Origin: Gemmatimonadota bacterium
Lineage (GTDB): Bacteria; Latescibacterota; UBA2968; GCA-2709665
Assembly: GCA_028877215.1 (NCBI GenBank)
Contig: JAPPFJ010000008.1
Span: 1 to 64,000 of the forward strand
DNA length: 64,000 nt
Reading direction: 5' to 3'
Positions 63,367-64,000 of this stretch are shown here, one piece after another; positions within the stretch are counted from its first letter, which is position 1; each line of letters begins with the position of its first letter. The notes below the pieces were generated by a model that searched no databases, was not told the DNA's origin, and saw only the letters and a list, made by a program, of their open reading frames with translations. The position numbers and the translations under genes were made by a program.

Positions 63367-63663
63367 ATGGCAGTCAAGGTGAAGCCGCTGGGAGATCGTG
63401 TGCTGGTCAGGCCCCAGGAAGAAGAGGAACAGGTGAAGGGTGGCATCATTATTCCTGACACGGCGAAAGAAAAGCCTCAACGCGGTGAAATCGTGGCCGT
63501 CGGAGATGGCAAACTGGACGATTCCGGCAACAGGATTGCACCGTCCGTGTCATCCGGCGACGTGGTACTCTACGGCAAATATTCCGGCACCGAGGTAAGG
63601 CTGGACGACGAGGATCATCTCATTATGTCAGAGAGCGATATCCTGGCGATTATTGAAGACTGA
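63367..63663 (+). CDS. groS: Co-chaperonin GroES
   Basis: A 98-residue heptameric lid of the GroEL chamber. [19 protein letters not shown] and the mobile loop [23 protein letters not shown] are canonical. ATG 63367 follows AAGGAGG. It is controlled by the upstream promoter and CIRCE element and lies 35 bases ahead of groEL. Confidence 0.97.
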   Translation: MAVKVKPLGDRVLVRPQEEEEQVKGGIIIPDTAKEKPQRGEIVAVGDGKLDDSGNRIAPSVSSGDVVLYGKYSGTEVRLDDEDHLIMSESDILAIIED

Positions 63664-63677
63664 GACGATTCAACTAA

Positions 63678-64000
<323 letters not shown>

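Overview
The window comes from a Gram-negative (diderm), GC-rich, uncultured-type bacterium. BamA, Skp, LolD, FabZ, several lipoproteins and Sec signal peptides show an outer membrane. A GWxTD-domain protein, a dockerin-type EF-hand protein, and the mix of Gfo/Idh/MocA oxidoreductases, phytanoyl-CoA dioxygenase-like proteins and sugar TIM-barrel enzymes recall Candidatus Latescibacterota and related FCB-group lineages. This placement is an inference from gene content, not a phylogeny.

Layout. (1) 0-9 kb holds housekeeping and envelope genes on the + strand: lysS-lolD-clpC, then bamA-skp-fabZ. (2) 9.1-13.6 kb is a general L-amino-acid ABC transporter (aapJQMP, - strand), split by a dispersed repeat between aapM and aapP; a dimethylformamidase-beta-like gene diverges from it. 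(3) 15.2-22.7 kb is an AT-richer accessory island. It holds small unknown genes, a duplicated module with IS21-type istB remnants, an operon of three secreted proteins (dockerin/TPR, M15-like peptidase, FG-GAP), an AraC-type regulator, and a tandem copy of that regulator's promoter region cut by an IS21 end. (4) 22.7-47.4 kb is a catabolic region: sarcosine-oxidase-like flavoenzyme, two mannonate-dehydratase-like paralogues, three Gfo/Idh/MocA oxidoreductases, a TIM-barrel isomerase, a heparinase II/III-like lyase, two aldo/keto reductases, an ACMSD-like amidohydrolase with a Rieske protein, an MFS carrier, a cobalt-type nitrile hydratase with its accessory protein, two PhyH-type oxygenases, a B12/radical-SAM enzyme, a second amidohydrolase and a CgeB-like glycosyltransferase. 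(5) 48-64 kb returns to core and envelope functions: RnfD/NqrB-like protein, hpf, nnrS-like, a repeat-rich CAP lipoprotein, a GWxTD protein, two lipoproteins, purF, rnr, an exported Ni superoxide dismutase, and groES-groEL under a CIRCE operator.

The catabolic genes fit uptake and breakdown of acidic sugars and nitrogenous organics (amino acids, N-methyl amines, nitriles/amides). The linkage between them is inferred from co-location only.

Intergenic DNA is unusually rich in dispersed repeats. There are at least four families: a ~100-bp element (R1), a hairpin-forming GACGGTAGA-type element (R2) often joined to R1, a 25-bp GTAGGGGCG element, and a 216-bp MITE-like element with ~22-bp terminal inverted repeats. 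The most striking protein is a lipoprotein at 51.2-53.6 kb with 31 uninterrupted nine-residue repeats and a C-terminal CAP domain.

No tRNA, rRNA or CRISPR array was seen.
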